Positions 1-6,657 of a DNA stretch of 6,824 nt are shown one piece after another. Source of the stretch: Rickettsia typhi (GTDB lineage Bacteria > Pseudomonadota > Gammaproteobacteria > Burkholderiales > Burkholderiaceae_C). The position numbers were made by a program, and so were the translations under genes. The stretch is taken from contig CALPPP020000068.1 in NCBI GenBank assembly GCA_943325485.2, positions 1 through 6,824 of the forward strand, given 5' to 3'. The first letter of the stretch is position 1; each line of letters begins with the position of its first letter. A model generated the notes under the pieces. It made no database searches, had not been told where the DNA came from, and worked only from the letters and a program-made list of their open reading frames with translations.

Positions 1-986
1 CCCCGCCCCATCAGCGCCGCCACCGCTTGTTGCGCTGAAGCTTGACCTTGCAACACCGCCACCACCGCTTGGGCGATGGGCATGTCCACGCCAAGTTGCT
101 TGGCGCGTTGCACCACGGTCTGGGCGCTGTAAACACCCTCGGCCACATGGCCCAGCGACTGCAGTACCTTGTCCAGCGATTGGCCTTGCGCCAAAGCCAT
201 GCCAACCTGTCGGTTACGGCTCAAGTCCCCTGTGGCGGTGAGCACCAAGTCGCCTAAGCCACTCAAGCCCATGAAAGTGTCTGCACGGGCACCCATGGCC
301 AAGCCCAAGCGTGTCATTTCAGCCAAACCACGGGTGATCAAGGCCGCACGTGCATTCAAACCGAGCTGCATGCCATCGCACAAACCGGTAGCAATCGCCA
401 TGACGTTTTTCACCGCGCCACCAACCTCTACACCCACCACATCGTCGTTGGCATATACACGCAGCTTGTCGCCGTGGAAAGCATCAACCAAGGCCTGACG
501 CACCACCGCGTGTTCGCTGGCCGCCACCAAGGCAGCCGGCTTCATATCAGCCACTTCTTGGGCAAAGCTCGGGCCACTCAGCACCCCTGCCAACATGCTG
601 GGCGCAACCTCGGCTTGCACCTCGTGGGGCAGCAAACCATGGGACATAGAAATCGATGACGCAGCCTCAAACCCTTTGCACAACCAAACCAATGGTGTTT
701 GCTTTTGCCAAGGCTCAAGCGCTTGCAATACCGAACGCAGCGAGGCCATGGGCGTGGCCAATACGGTCAAATCGATGCCAGACAAAACCTCAGAAAAAGG
801 GGCGTGGCTTAAGTGCAAAGAAGCGGGCAGAGCGCAGCCAGGCAAATAGTGCTGGTTTTCTCGCAGCTGCTGCATGTTTTGAATGCGTGCTGCATCTCTG
901 GCCCACAAGGTGACCTCATGGCGCTGGCAAGCCTGCACCGCGAGCGCCGTGCCCCATGCGCCAGCACCAACGACCAGCAGTTTCAC
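1..986 (-). CDS. gpsA: NAD(P)H-dependent glycerol-3-phosphate dehydrogenase, 3' end cut by window edge
   Basis: GpsA reduces dihydroxyacetone phosphate to sn-glycerol 3-phosphate in the cytoplasm, supplying the backbone for phospholipids. The reading frame is open from a GTG at 986–984 to the left edge, giving 328 visible codons. It starts [16 protein letters not shown], and the GAGAWG at residues 7–12 is the Rossmann dinucleotide-binding loop. Further family blocks are [17 protein letters not shown] with the catalytic lysine at residue 193, the substrate-binding [12 protein letters not shown], and [11 protein letters not shown]. The last visible residues, VAALMGR, are the usual C-terminal helix end of this family, so only a few residues should be missing. 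The GTG start overlaps the secB stop as GTGA (986–983), which suggests translational coupling to secB. No better upstream start exists, because the GAGAWG loop already sits at the normal distance from this GTG. Confidence 0.96.
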   Translation of the reverse strand, partial: MKLLVVGAGAWGTALAVQACQRHEVTLWARDAARIQNMQQLRENQHYLPGCALPASLHLSHAPFSEVLSGIDLTVLATPMASLRSVLQALEPWQKQTPLVWLCKGFEAASSISMSHGLLPHEVQAEVAPSMLAGVLSGPSFAQEVADMKPAALVAASEHAVVRQALVDAFHGDKLRVYANDDVVGVEVGGAVKNVMAIATGLCDGMQLGLNARAALITRGLAEMTRLGLAMGARADTFMGLSGLGDLVLTATGDLSRNRQVGMALAQGQSLDKVLQSLGHVAEGVYSAQTVVQRAKQLGVDMPIAQAVVAVLQGQASAQQAVAALMGR

Positions 987-1429
987 TGCAGTTTTTGGTC
1001 AGCCGCCATGCGTTGCTGCTGGTCGAACATGGCTTGGAAATTAATTTCCGCCATGTGCACAGGCGGAAAACCTGCTCGCTGAATCACATCAGCCACATTG
1101 CCACGCAAATAAGGGTAAATGATTTGGGGACACGCAATGCCGGTGACCGGCTGCAACTGGCCTTCGGGCAGGTTGCGGATCTCAAAAATACCTGCCTGCT
1201 TGGCCTCGACCAAAAACATGGTTTGGTCATTGATCTTGGTGGTGACAGTCGCGGTGACAGTGATCTCAAACACGCCGTCGCCAATTTGCTCGGAGCCCAG
1301 GCCAATTTGGATGTCCACCGAAGGCGCTTCCTGCGACAACAAAATCGCGGGTGAATTGGGTTGCTCTAAAGACATGTCTTTGAGGTAAATGCGCTGAATT
1401 TGAAAGACGGGATCGTTGGCTTCGGCCAT
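983..1429 (-). CDS. secB: Protein-export chaperone SecB
   Basis: SecB is a cytoplasmic tetrameric chaperone that keeps secretory precursors unfolded and delivers them to SecA. The 148-residue product compares with 155 in E. coli. Recognisable family blocks are the N-terminal [19 protein letters not shown] (residues 9–27), the central strands around [24 protein letters not shown], and the C-terminal [37 protein letters not shown] chose the ATG at 1429–1427 because an AGGAA Shine-Dalgarno lies 7 nt upstream (1441–1437) and [12 protein letters not shown] resembles family N-termini. The frame extends to another ATG at 1465, but that codon lies inside a terminator hairpin and would add an unfamiliar [12 protein letters not shown]. 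The stop TGA overlaps the gpsA start by four bases. The neighbours gpsA and grxC are the same as in E. coli. Confidence 0.96.
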   Translation of the reverse strand: MAEANDPVFQIQRIYLKDMSLEQPNSPAILLSQEAPSVDIQIGLGSEQIGDGVFEITVTATVTTKINDQTMFLVEAKQAGIFEIRNLPEGQLQPVTGIACPQIIYPYLRGNVADVIQRAGFPPVHMAEINFQAMFDQQQRMAADQKLQ

Positions 1430-1447
1430 GGTGAGTTTCCTGAAAGT

Positions 1448-1481
1448 AAAAAACCCGCTTAGCAACTGCTTCCTAGGCGGG
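1448..1481 (-). terminator. Intrinsic terminator or attenuator between grxC and secB
   Basis: On the minus strand, CCCGC at 1481–1477 pairs with GCGGG at 1458–1454. Inside that stem, TAG (1476-side arm) pairs with CTA across one C/A mismatch, leaving a loop of about 10 nt. A run of six T follows at 1453–1448. This is a textbook intrinsic terminator for transcripts coming from the rhodanese–grxC pair. On the plus strand the hairpin is not followed by T residues, so it acts in one direction only. Its T run ends 18 nt before the secB ATG and 6 nt before the Shine-Dalgarno, so it may serve as a partial terminator or attenuator for secB–gpsA. The structure is visible in the sequence; its efficiency is not. 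Confidence 0.8.
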
Positions 1482-1506
1482 CAAGGGTTAGGTGGCGAAG
1501 ATTATG

Positions 1507-1767
1507 TCAGCTTGCTTGCAGCAGAGGCATGAGGCCGCCACGACTGTCCAAAGCCATCAAGTCATCACAACCCCCCACATGCATATCACCAATGAATATT
1601 TGCGGCACGGTACGCCTGCCAGTCAAGGCCATCATCCGATCGCGTTCGTCGGGGGACAGGTCGATTCGCACCTCATCAATATGCTCGACGCCGCGAGCCT
1701 TGAGGATTTGCTTGGCCCGGTTGCAATAGGGACAAACAGCGGTGGTGTACATCTTGATGGGTGGCAT
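1507..1767 (-). CDS. grxC: Glutaredoxin 3 (dithiol class I)
   Basis: This small cytoplasmic oxidoreductase reduces protein disulfides and glutathione mixed disulfides using glutathione. The 86-residue product has the dithiol active site CPYC at residues 12–15, the cis-proline signature TVPQIFI starting at residue 53, and the glutathione-binding GGCDDL at 65–70. These cover one complete thioredoxin-like fold of normal GrxC length. The ATG at 1767–1765 gives MPPIKMYTTAVCPYC, which matches the usual family start. The open frame continues upstream to 1818, but that extension runs through the end of the rhodanese gene and is not needed. The start lies 14 nt after the rhodanese stop with only a weak purine stretch in front, so translation probably depends on coupling. 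Downstream is the terminator before secB. Confidence 0.95.
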   Translation of the reverse strand: MPPIKMYTTAVCPYCNRAKQILKARGVEHIDEVRIDLSPDERDRMMALTGRRTVPQIFIGDMHVGGCDDLMALDSRGGLMPLLQAS

Positions 1768-1781
1768 GGTGTTGCAGGTGG

Positions 1782-2192
1782 TTAGGTTTTTTCCAAAGGT
1801 AGATTGGCCTCTTGCCAAATCTTTAAGCCGCCAGAGAGGCTGTGGGCCTGCTCAAAGCCGAGTTTGGTGGCGATTTTTTGGGCGCGTTGCGAACGAACAC
1901 CGCTGGCACACACCAAAATAAGGGGACGTTTTTTGTCATTGATGGCTTTGCCAAGGCTTGACTCCAACACATCCATGGCGATGTTTTTGGCGCCAATCAA
2001 ATGCCCTGTCGAGAACTCTTCAGAGCTTCGCACGTCAACAATATGCGCTCTTTCACGGTTGATCATCAAAACCGCCTGGGTAGGGGATAAGCCGGCATTG
2101 CCCATGGCTTGCAAGCTAGGCAAAAGCAGCGCCAAACCAGAAATCACAGCCACCAGAACCAGCATCCAGTTATCGATCAAAAAACTCACCAT
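1782..2192 (-). CDS. Membrane-anchored rhodanese-like protein (YibN type)
   Basis: This is a single-domain rhodanese with an N-terminal membrane anchor, 136 residues long. Residues 9–28 form one hydrophobic segment (WMLVLVAVISGLALLLPSLQ). The rhodanese domain follows, with IVDVRSSEEFSTGHLIGAKNI at 51–71 and the active-site loop CASGVR at 95–100. Cys95 is the expected persulfide-carrying residue. The domain ends with SGGLKIW, another family block. Proteins of this type, like E. coli YibN beside grxC and secB, have poorly defined roles. Sulfur transfer or thiol redox work at the membrane is inferred. I chose the ATG at 2192–2190 because AAGG lies 5 nt upstream and the protein then begins just before the anchor. 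A frame extension to 2264 would add 24 residues across the promoter region and is unlikely. Confidence 0.9.
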   Translation of the reverse strand: MVSFLIDNWMLVLVAVISGLALLLPSLQAMGNAGLSPTQAVLMINRERAHIVDVRSSEEFSTGHLIGAKNIAMDVLESSLGKAINDKKRPLILVCASGVRSQRAQKIATKLGFEQAHSLSGGLKIWQEANLPLEKT

Positions 2193-2272
2193 GGTTGCCT
2201 TGGAAATTTGTCTTAGAAGTGTCATTTTAGAATGCATTCTTTTTTTCTGACTCAACAAGGTCATTTTTCCCC
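2193..2272. promoter_or_regulatory. Divergent promoter region between rhodanese and gpmA, with a 12-bp palindrome
   Basis: This 80-bp gap separates the leftward rhodanese–grxC genes from rightward gpmA, so it should hold promoters for both directions. At its centre, 2229–2240 reads AGAATGCATTCT, a perfect 12-bp palindrome flanked by T-rich sequence. It could be an operator or chance. On the minus strand TAAAAT just downstream of the palindrome is a possible −10 element, but no good −35 sits at the proper distance. On the plus strand TTGGAA (2200–2205) and TTGTCT (2208–2213) are weak −35 candidates without convincing −10 partners. I therefore mark the region rather than exact promoters. AAGG at 2257–2260 is the likely gpmA ribosome binding site, with a rather long spacing of 12 nt. 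Confidence 0.45.
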
Positions 2273-2968
2273 ATGTACACCCTGGTGCTTATTCGACACG
2301 GCGAATCTATCTGGAACCTGGAAAACCGTTTCACAGGTTGGGCCGATGTCGACCTCACACCCACGGGCGTTGCCCAAGCTCGCCTTGCCGGCGAACGCCT
2401 GAAAGAGGCAGGTTTCGATTTTGATGTGGCCTACACCAGCTTGCTTAAACGTGCCATCCACACTTTGTGGCATGCCTTGGATGGCATGGACCGCACTTGG
2501 TTACCGGTGGTTCACGACTGGCGCCTCAACGAGCGCCATTACGGTGCATTGCAAGGCTTGAACAAAGCCGAAACCGCCGCCCAGTATGGCGAGGCTCAGG
2601 TCATGGCTTGGCGACGCAGTTTCGATGTGCCGCCACCTGCCATGGAGCTCCAAGACAGCCGTTACGAGGGCAGCGATCGCCGCTACGCCAAGCTCAGCCC
2701 CGCTCAGGTGCCGCTCACGGAATGCCTCAAAGACACGGTTGAGCGGGTCATGCCCTTTTGGAACGAATCATTGGCACCCGCCATCCGCGCTGGCCAACGT
2801 GTGTTGGTCAGTGCCCACGGAAACTCGCTGCGAGCGCTGGTGAAATACCTCGACAACATAGCCGACCAAGACATCGTGGGCCTGAACATCCCCAACGGCG
2901 AACCTTTGGTGTACGAGCTAGACGCCGATTTGCGCCCTATTCGCAGCTATTACTTGAAAGACGCTTAG
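2273..2968 (+). CDS. gpmA: 2,3-bisphosphoglycerate-dependent phosphoglycerate mutase
   Basis: This cytoplasmic glycolytic and gluconeogenic enzyme interconverts 3-phosphoglycerate and 2-phosphoglycerate through a phosphohistidine. The 231-residue product begins [15 protein letters not shown]. The RHGE motif carries the phosphorylated His9. Family blocks follow in order: [42 protein letters not shown] with acid/base Glu87, and [14 protein letters not shown] with the second catalytic histidine, His182. C-terminal [12 protein letters not shown] is also typical. The protein stops at SYYLKDA and lacks the tail of roughly 15–20 residues found in the 250-residue E. coli enzyme; that tail is mobile and covers the active site. 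The ATG at 2273 is fixed by the conserved N-terminus. E. coli and Pseudomonas have the unrelated metal-dependent mutase (gpmM/pgm) at the equivalent position. Confidence 0.96.
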   Translation: MYTLVLIRHGESIWNLENRFTGWADVDLTPTGVAQARLAGERLKEAGFDFDVAYTSLLKRAIHTLWHALDGMDRTWLPVVHDWRLNERHYGALQGLNKAETAAQYGEAQVMAWRRSFDVPPPAMELQDSRYEGSDRRYAKLSPAQVPLTECLKDTVERVMPFWNESLAPAIRAGQRVLVSAHGNSLRALVKYLDNIADQDIVGLNIPNGEPLVYELDADLRPIRSYYLKDA

Positions 2969-3088
2969 GCCGCGCAAACCATTGCCAGCCAAGGTTAATT
3001 TGCGCAAAGGCCTGCGCCTGGGATTCAGGCACAGTAAACTATCTTCTTCAATTGCCTATTGACGGCTTTTTTTCAATACAGGGTAAAA
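2969..3088. other. gpmA–ctpA intergenic region with two small inverted repeats
   Basis: This 120-bp gap contains two hairpin-forming stretches but no canonical terminator. GCGCAAA at 2972–2978 pairs exactly with TTTGCGC at 2999–3005 across 20 nt, and the inner sequence can extend the stem (CC…TTG with CAA…GG). No T run follows. GCCTG at 3016–3020 pairs with CAGGC at 3026–3030 around a 5-nt loop. A T run at 3067–3073 follows only a 3-bp GCC/GGC stem, which is too weak to call. A ctpA promoter may lie here: TTGCCT at 3052–3057 is a possible −35, but no good −10 pairs with it. AGGG at 3080–3083 is the ctpA ribosome binding site. Confidence 0.35.
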
Positions 3089-4537
3089 ATGGGCCAAAAA
3101 CTTAAAATCGCGGGTTGGATCAGCATTGGTGCCCTGACGGGTGCATTAACCACCTTTTCGCTACAAACCGTTGCTCGCGCCAATATGGCGCCCTTGCCAC
3201 TTGAAGAGTTGCAGCAACTCGCCGCTGTTTTCAGCATGGTCAAGAGCGATTACGTCGAAACGGTCGACGAGAAAAAACTCATCAATGACGCCATCTCTGG
3301 CATGGTCTCCAGCTTAGATCCGCATTCTCAGTATTTCGACAAAAAATCCTACAAAGAATTCCGTGAAGGCACGACAGGCAAGTTTGTCGGTGTCGGCATC
3401 GAAATTTCCCAAGAAGACGGCATGGTCAAGGTGGTCTCGCCGATTGAAGGCTCGCCTGCTGACCGTGCGGGCTTGAAGCCCGGCGACTTGATCACCAAGG
3501 TCGACGACACCTCCATGAAAGGCCTGTCCTTGAACGAAGCCGTCAAGCGTATGCGTGGCGAACCCCGCACCAAGGTCTTGCTCACGATTTACCGCAAGGA
3601 CGAAAACCGTACCTTTCCTGTCACCATCATCCGTGAAGAGATCAAAACCGTCAGCGTCAAATCCAAAATGATTGAGAACGGTTATGGCTGGATTCGCGTC
3701 AGCCAGTTCCAAGAACGCACCGTGGATGACTTGGCTCGCAAATTGGAAGAGCTTTACAAGCAAGACCCCAAAATGAAGGGCTTGGTGCTCGATTTGCGTA
3801 ACGACCCTGGTGGCCTGTTAGACGCAGCAGTGGCTATCTCCGCCGTCTTCTTGCCCAACAACGTGACTGTGGTCTCCACCAACGGCCAGTTGGAAGAAAG
3901 CAAATTCACTTTCAAAGCAGCGCCCGAGTACTACTTGCGTCGCGGCGGTCAAGACAGTGTGTCAAGTCTTGCCAGCAAAACCAACGGCTTCTTCAAGAAA
4001 ATCCCCTTGGTGGTGTTGGTGAATGAAGGCTCTGCTTCTGCCAGCGAAATCGTTGCAGGTGCTTTGCAAGACCACAAACGTGCCACCCTCATGGGCAGCC
4101 AAACCTTTGGCAAGGGTTCGGTTCAAACCGTGCGTCAACTGGGTTCAGACACAGCGTTGAAAATCACCACAGCGCGTTATTACACCCCCAGCGGCCGCTC
4201 CATCCAAGCCAAGGGCATCGTGCCTGATTTGTTGATCGACGACACCGCCGAAGGCAGCCCGTATGCAGCTTTACGTACCCGTGAAGCTGATTTGGAAAAG
4301 CACCTCAACAGCGGCCAAGGTGAGGAAGTCAAAGACCCATCGCGCGAAAAAGCCCGCGATGAAGCTTTGAAGCGCCTTGAGGAAGAGTCGAAAAAGCCTG
4401 TGGCGGATCGCAAGACGCCTGAGTACGGCAGCCCAGAAGACTTCCAGTTGCAGCAAGCGCTTAACCGCTTGAAAAACCAACCTGTCAAGGTCAGCAAAAC
4501 ACTGACCGAGCGCCCTGCCGACAAAAAGGAACAGTAA
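3089..4537 (+). CDS. ctpA: C-terminal processing peptidase, S41A family (CtpA/Prc-like)
   Basis: This is an envelope serine protease with a PDZ domain that trims or degrades periplasmic proteins from their C-termini. The 482-residue product has a signal sequence or anchor at about residues 6–31 ending in VARA. A helical region with VKSDYVETVDEKKLINDAISGMVSSLDPHSQYF follows, and then a PDZ domain at about 90–175 (GVGIEISQEDGMVKV, SPADRAGLKPGDLITKVD). The protease core ends with NEGSASASEIVAGAL, where Ser317 is the expected nucleophile. The general-base Lys342 lies in TFGKGSVQ, 25 residues later as in characterised members, and Gln346 sits four residues on. The charged, helical C-terminal segment of about 85 residues is common in proteobacterial members. 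The start at ATG 3089 has AGGG 5 nt upstream and places the signal sequence correctly; an in-frame ATG at 3059 is less suitable. moeB follows after 3 nt. Confidence 0.94.
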   Translation: MGQKLKIAGWISIGALTGALTTFSLQTVARANMAPLPLEELQQLAAVFSMVKSDYVETVDEKKLINDAISGMVSSLDPHSQYFDKKSYKEFREGTTGKFVGVGIEISQEDGMVKVVSPIEGSPADRAGLKPGDLITKVDDTSMKGLSLNEAVKRMRGEPRTKVLLTIYRKDENRTFPVTIIREEIKTVSVKSKMIENGYGWIRVSQFQERTVDDLARKLEELYKQDPKMKGLVLDLRNDPGGLLDAAVAISAVFLPNNVTVVSTNGQLEESKFTFKAAPEYYLRRGGQDSVSSLASKTNGFFKKIPLVVLVNEGSASASEIVAGALQDHKRATLMGSQTFGKGSVQTVRQLGSDTALKITTARYYTPSGRSIQAKGIVPDLLIDDTAEGSPYAALRTREADLEKHLNSGQGEEVKDPSREKARDEALKRLEEESKKPVADRKTPEYGSPEDFQLQQALNRLKNQPVKVSKTLTERPADKKEQ

Positions 4538-4540
4538 GGC

Positions 4541-5299
4541 GTGAATGACGCCCAACTGCTGCGTTATTCACGGCATATCCTGCTCGATGAGCTCGGCGAC
4601 CTAGGTCAACAACGGCTGCTTGACAGCCACGCCGTGGTCATTGGTGCAGGCGGTTTGGGCTGCAGTGCAGCCCTTTTTTTGGCGGCCAGCGGTGTGGGGC
4701 ACATCACTTTGGTTGACCACGACGAGGTAGACCTCACCAATTTGCAACGACAAATCGCCCACAGCACCGAGCGCATAGGTCAAGCCAAAGTGACATCAGC
4801 CAAGCAAGCGATGTTGGCGCTCAACCCTGACATACGCATCACCACCCTGCCACAAAAGGCAGACCCTGCTTTGCTGGACCAACTCTTGCCCACAGCCCAA
4901 GTGGTGCTTGACTGCAGTGACAATTTTCAAACTCGCCACATGCTTAACAAGGCCTGCGTGCAACACCGTGTGCCCTTGGTCAGCGGTGCAGTCATTCGCT
5001 TGGATGGTCAATTGACCACATACGACCCTCGGCAACCTGACTCACCCTGCTACGCCTGTGTATTCCCGCCTGACCAAGCGCCCGAAGAAATCAGTTGTTC
5101 AACCATGGGCGTGTTAGCGCCTTTGGTCGGCGTCATCGGCAGTTTGCAAGCGGCGGAAGCTCTGAAGCTGCTGACTGACTTGGGCAGTTCTTTGGTGGGG
5201 CGACTGCAAATGCTCGATGGTCGCAGCCTGATGTGGACCGAAATGCGTCTGCGCCGTCAAGCCAATTGCACTGTGTGCAGCACGGACAAGCGCTCGTAA
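4541..5299 (+). CDS. moeB: HesA/MoeB/ThiF-family adenylyltransferase (probable MoeB)
   Basis: Enzymes of this E1-like family adenylate the C-terminal glycine of a ubiquitin-like sulfur carrier, MoaD for molybdopterin or ThiS for thiamine. The 252-residue product has the ATP-binding GAGGLG at 35–40, LVDHDEVDLTNLQRQ at 57–71, LDCSDNFQTR, and zinc ligands CYAC (Cys170, Cys173) and CTVC (Cys243, Cys246). Cys186 in SCSTMGV occupies the position of the conserved cysteine in E. coli MoeB and ThiF. No rhodanese domain is fused. The start is a GTG at 4541, with AAGGA at 4526–4530 as Shine-Dalgarno, inside the end of ctpA. The 3-nt gap to ctpA implies co-transcription, although the functions are unrelated. 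MoeB versus ThiF cannot be settled here because neither moaD nor thiS is in view. The 3' end overlaps the opposite-strand GNAT gene. Confidence 0.88.
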   Translation: MNDAQLLRYSRHILLDELGDLGQQRLLDSHAVVIGAGGLGCSAALFLAASGVGHITLVDHDEVDLTNLQRQIAHSTERIGQAKVTSAKQAMLALNPDIRITTLPQKADPALLDQLLPTAQVVLDCSDNFQTRHMLNKACVQHRVPLVSGAVIRLDGQLTTYDPRQPDSPCYACVFPPDQAPEEISCSTMGVLAPLVGVIGSLQAAEALKLLTDLGSSLVGRLQMLDGRSLMWTEMRLRRQANCTVCSTDKRS

Positions 5300-5835
5300 C
5301 AACGCACTGCCAAGGCAGGTCTATCTGCTTGCGGCGTTTCAATCACCGAACGCACAAATCGGTAGTGCGACTTTTCCACCACCCGACAACTGGCTGTATT
5401 GCGCTCGTCCACACGACAAACCAAACGCACGCTGGGCACACACGCTAAAGCTGCATCGCTCAAGGCAACCACAGCTTCGCTCATCAAACCGCGTCCATGC
5501 GCTGAGGTTCTGCACCAATAGCCCAACTCAAACTCTGGGGCCGCGGGATCAATACGGTGAAAACCGACGCTGCCCAGCAACGTGCCCGTGGCTTTGTCAA
5601 TCATCAACATCGGCCAAGACAAGCCCAAGACAAAAGCACCAAAGCAGGATTGACAGTAGTCTTCAGCCCTGTCGGGTGTTTGTGGTTTTTGCGCCCAAGG
5701 CAAAGAATCGGGCCATTGGCGAAGTGCTGTCAGACTCTCTTGCACAGCCAAGTACAAGGCGTCGCCATCTCCGGGTTCAGGACAACGCAACCATAAACGT
5801 GGTGTCTCAATATGGTCAAGCCAAGCAATGCTCAT
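5257..5835 (-). CDS. GNAT-family N-acetyltransferase (RimJ/RimL-like)
   Basis: This is a 192-residue cytoplasmic acetyltransferase using acetyl-CoA; the substrate is unknown. The start HIETPRLWLRCPEPGDGDAL (residues 8–27) is the typical first strand and helix of the RimJ/RimL subgroup (Acetyltransf_3). It continues with GTLLGSVGFHRID at 84–96 and ELGYWCRTSAHGRGLMSEAV at 103–122, the acetyl-CoA pyrophosphate-binding loop. VCRVDERNTASCRVVEKSHYRF is the usual last block. The ATG at 5835–5833 overlaps the upstream DUF429 stop as ATGA, so the two are probably translationally coupled. An in-frame extension to 5940 would run through the DUF429 gene and has no family similarity. The last 43 bp overlap the 3' end of moeB on the opposite strand. 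A role in ribosomal protein or antibiotic acetylation is possible for the family but not shown. Confidence 0.87.
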   Translation of the reverse strand: MSIAWLDHIETPRLWLRCPEPGDGDALYLAVQESLTALRQWPDSLPWAQKPQTPDRAEDYCQSCFGAFVLGLSWPMLMIDKATGTLLGSVGFHRIDPAAPEFELGYWCRTSAHGRGLMSEAVVALSDAALACVPSVRLVCRVDERNTASCRVVEKSHYRFVRSVIETPQADRPALAVRCYERLSVLHTVQLA

Positions 5836-6647
5836 ACGCCGATGATCCAACCTTCCAGTGCATCCATCTCCGGCGGTAACCCATACAACTGATCGCCATC
5901 CGCATGGCGCTGCTGCGCCATGGCAGCTTGCACCATGCAAAGCACTGCATCGAGTTTGTCGCCACTGGCGTCTGCCACCAAGGCATCGTGTTGTGCGGGG
6001 CGAAGGTACAAAGTCACGCCAACTTGTCCACTGACCAACGCTTGCAAAATATCTTTGCGTGCGATCAAACGCTCAGGGGTTTGTTTGGCCCGGTCGTCAC
6101 TCTTGTAACTGCGCGAACCTATCAGCCGTCGGGCTAAGCACCCAGGGTAGGCCTCCAATGCCACACGTTGTGTGTCGCCGGCATAAAGGCCTGGAAAATC
6201 CAAACCCGCTTGCAACATCAAAGGCACACCGGCATGCAGCATGTAAGCCACGGGTGGGTTTACCCATTTCATGGATGGACTAGACCCTGCGGGTATATCA
6301 GTGGCTCGATGGGCGAATTTACGCCCCACGGGACGCTTGTCACAAAAGGCTTTGAAGGTGGCGCGAATCTGCTCGCGACTGAGTGCGGCGAAATGGTCTA
6401 TGCAGGCTTTCCAACTGAGAGGCCACTTGAGTGTGGTGACCAATTCGCGGGGTAAGCCAAAAGGCAAGTCGAAACCGCCTACCCATGGCCCTGGGGTGTG
6501 TAAGGCTTGTTCAAACGCCACAAGGCTTGTACAGGCTTGCATTCCCTCAAGCACCAAGCGCTTGTCTCTCCACGCTCCCCAAGCAAGCACAATAGATTTG
6601 CGTGAGGAGGGTGAACTGCTGAAGTCACAACCCAGCAGGCGTGTCAT
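5832..6647 (-). CDS. DUF429 family protein, predicted RNase H-fold nuclease
   Basis: This 271-residue protein is of the DUF429 type, grouped in COG annotation as a predicted RNase H-fold nuclease; I know of no firmly established function. Visible blocks fit that fold: an N-terminal strand LLGCDFSSSP with Asp8, WVGGFDLPFG with Asp60 at the end of the next strand, ALEAYPG in the middle, and a late ASGDKLDAVLCMVQAAMA helix with Asp230 and Asp233. These acids could form a metal site, which is inference. The ATG at 6647–6645 gives the normal start of the first strand directly. It lies 10 nt after the stop of the upstream gene and has no strong Shine-Dalgarno, suggesting coupling. Its stop overlaps the GNAT start by four bases. 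The protein carries no signal peptide or membrane segment, so it should be cytoplasmic. Confidence 0.82.
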   Translation of the reverse strand: MTRLLGCDFSSSPSSRKSIVLAWGAWRDKRLVLEGMQACTSLVAFEQALHTPGPWVGGFDLPFGLPRELVTTLKWPLSWKACIDHFAALSREQIRATFKAFCDKRPVGRKFAHRATDIPAGSSPSMKWVNPPVAYMLHAGVPLMLQAGLDFPGLYAGDTQRVALEAYPGCLARRLIGSRSYKSDDRAKQTPERLIARKDILQALVSGQVGVTLYLRPAQHDALVADASGDKLDAVLCMVQAAMAQQRHADGDQLYGLPPEMDALEGWIIGV

Positions 6648-6657
6648 GGCGAAAAAC

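Noticed and set aside
956..1354. 132-residue plus-strand frame spanning the gpsA–secB junction
   Set aside because: It is antisense to two confidently identified genes and its product resembles nothing known.
1804..2250. 148-residue plus-strand open frame opposite the rhodanese gene
   Set aside because: The opposite strand encodes a clear rhodanese with its catalytic cysteine and membrane anchor; the plus-strand product shows no family feature.
3054..3073. Possible terminator with GCC/GGC stem and seven T before ctpA
   Set aside because: The stem is only three base pairs, and the flanking bases do not extend it.
3314..3763. 149-residue open frame on the minus strand inside ctpA
   Set aside because: It is antisense to the PDZ and early protease region of ctpA, has no recognisable domain, and is explained by codon bias in the real gene.
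1782..5299. A sulfur-relay system formed by the rhodanese, grxC and the MoeB/ThiF-like protein
   Set aside because: The rhodanese–grxC pair and moeB lie on opposite strands about 2.5 kb apart with gpmA and ctpA between them. No sulfur-carrier gene is present, and the same rhodanese–grxC–secB grouping exists elsewhere without moeB, so proximity alone is weak evidence.
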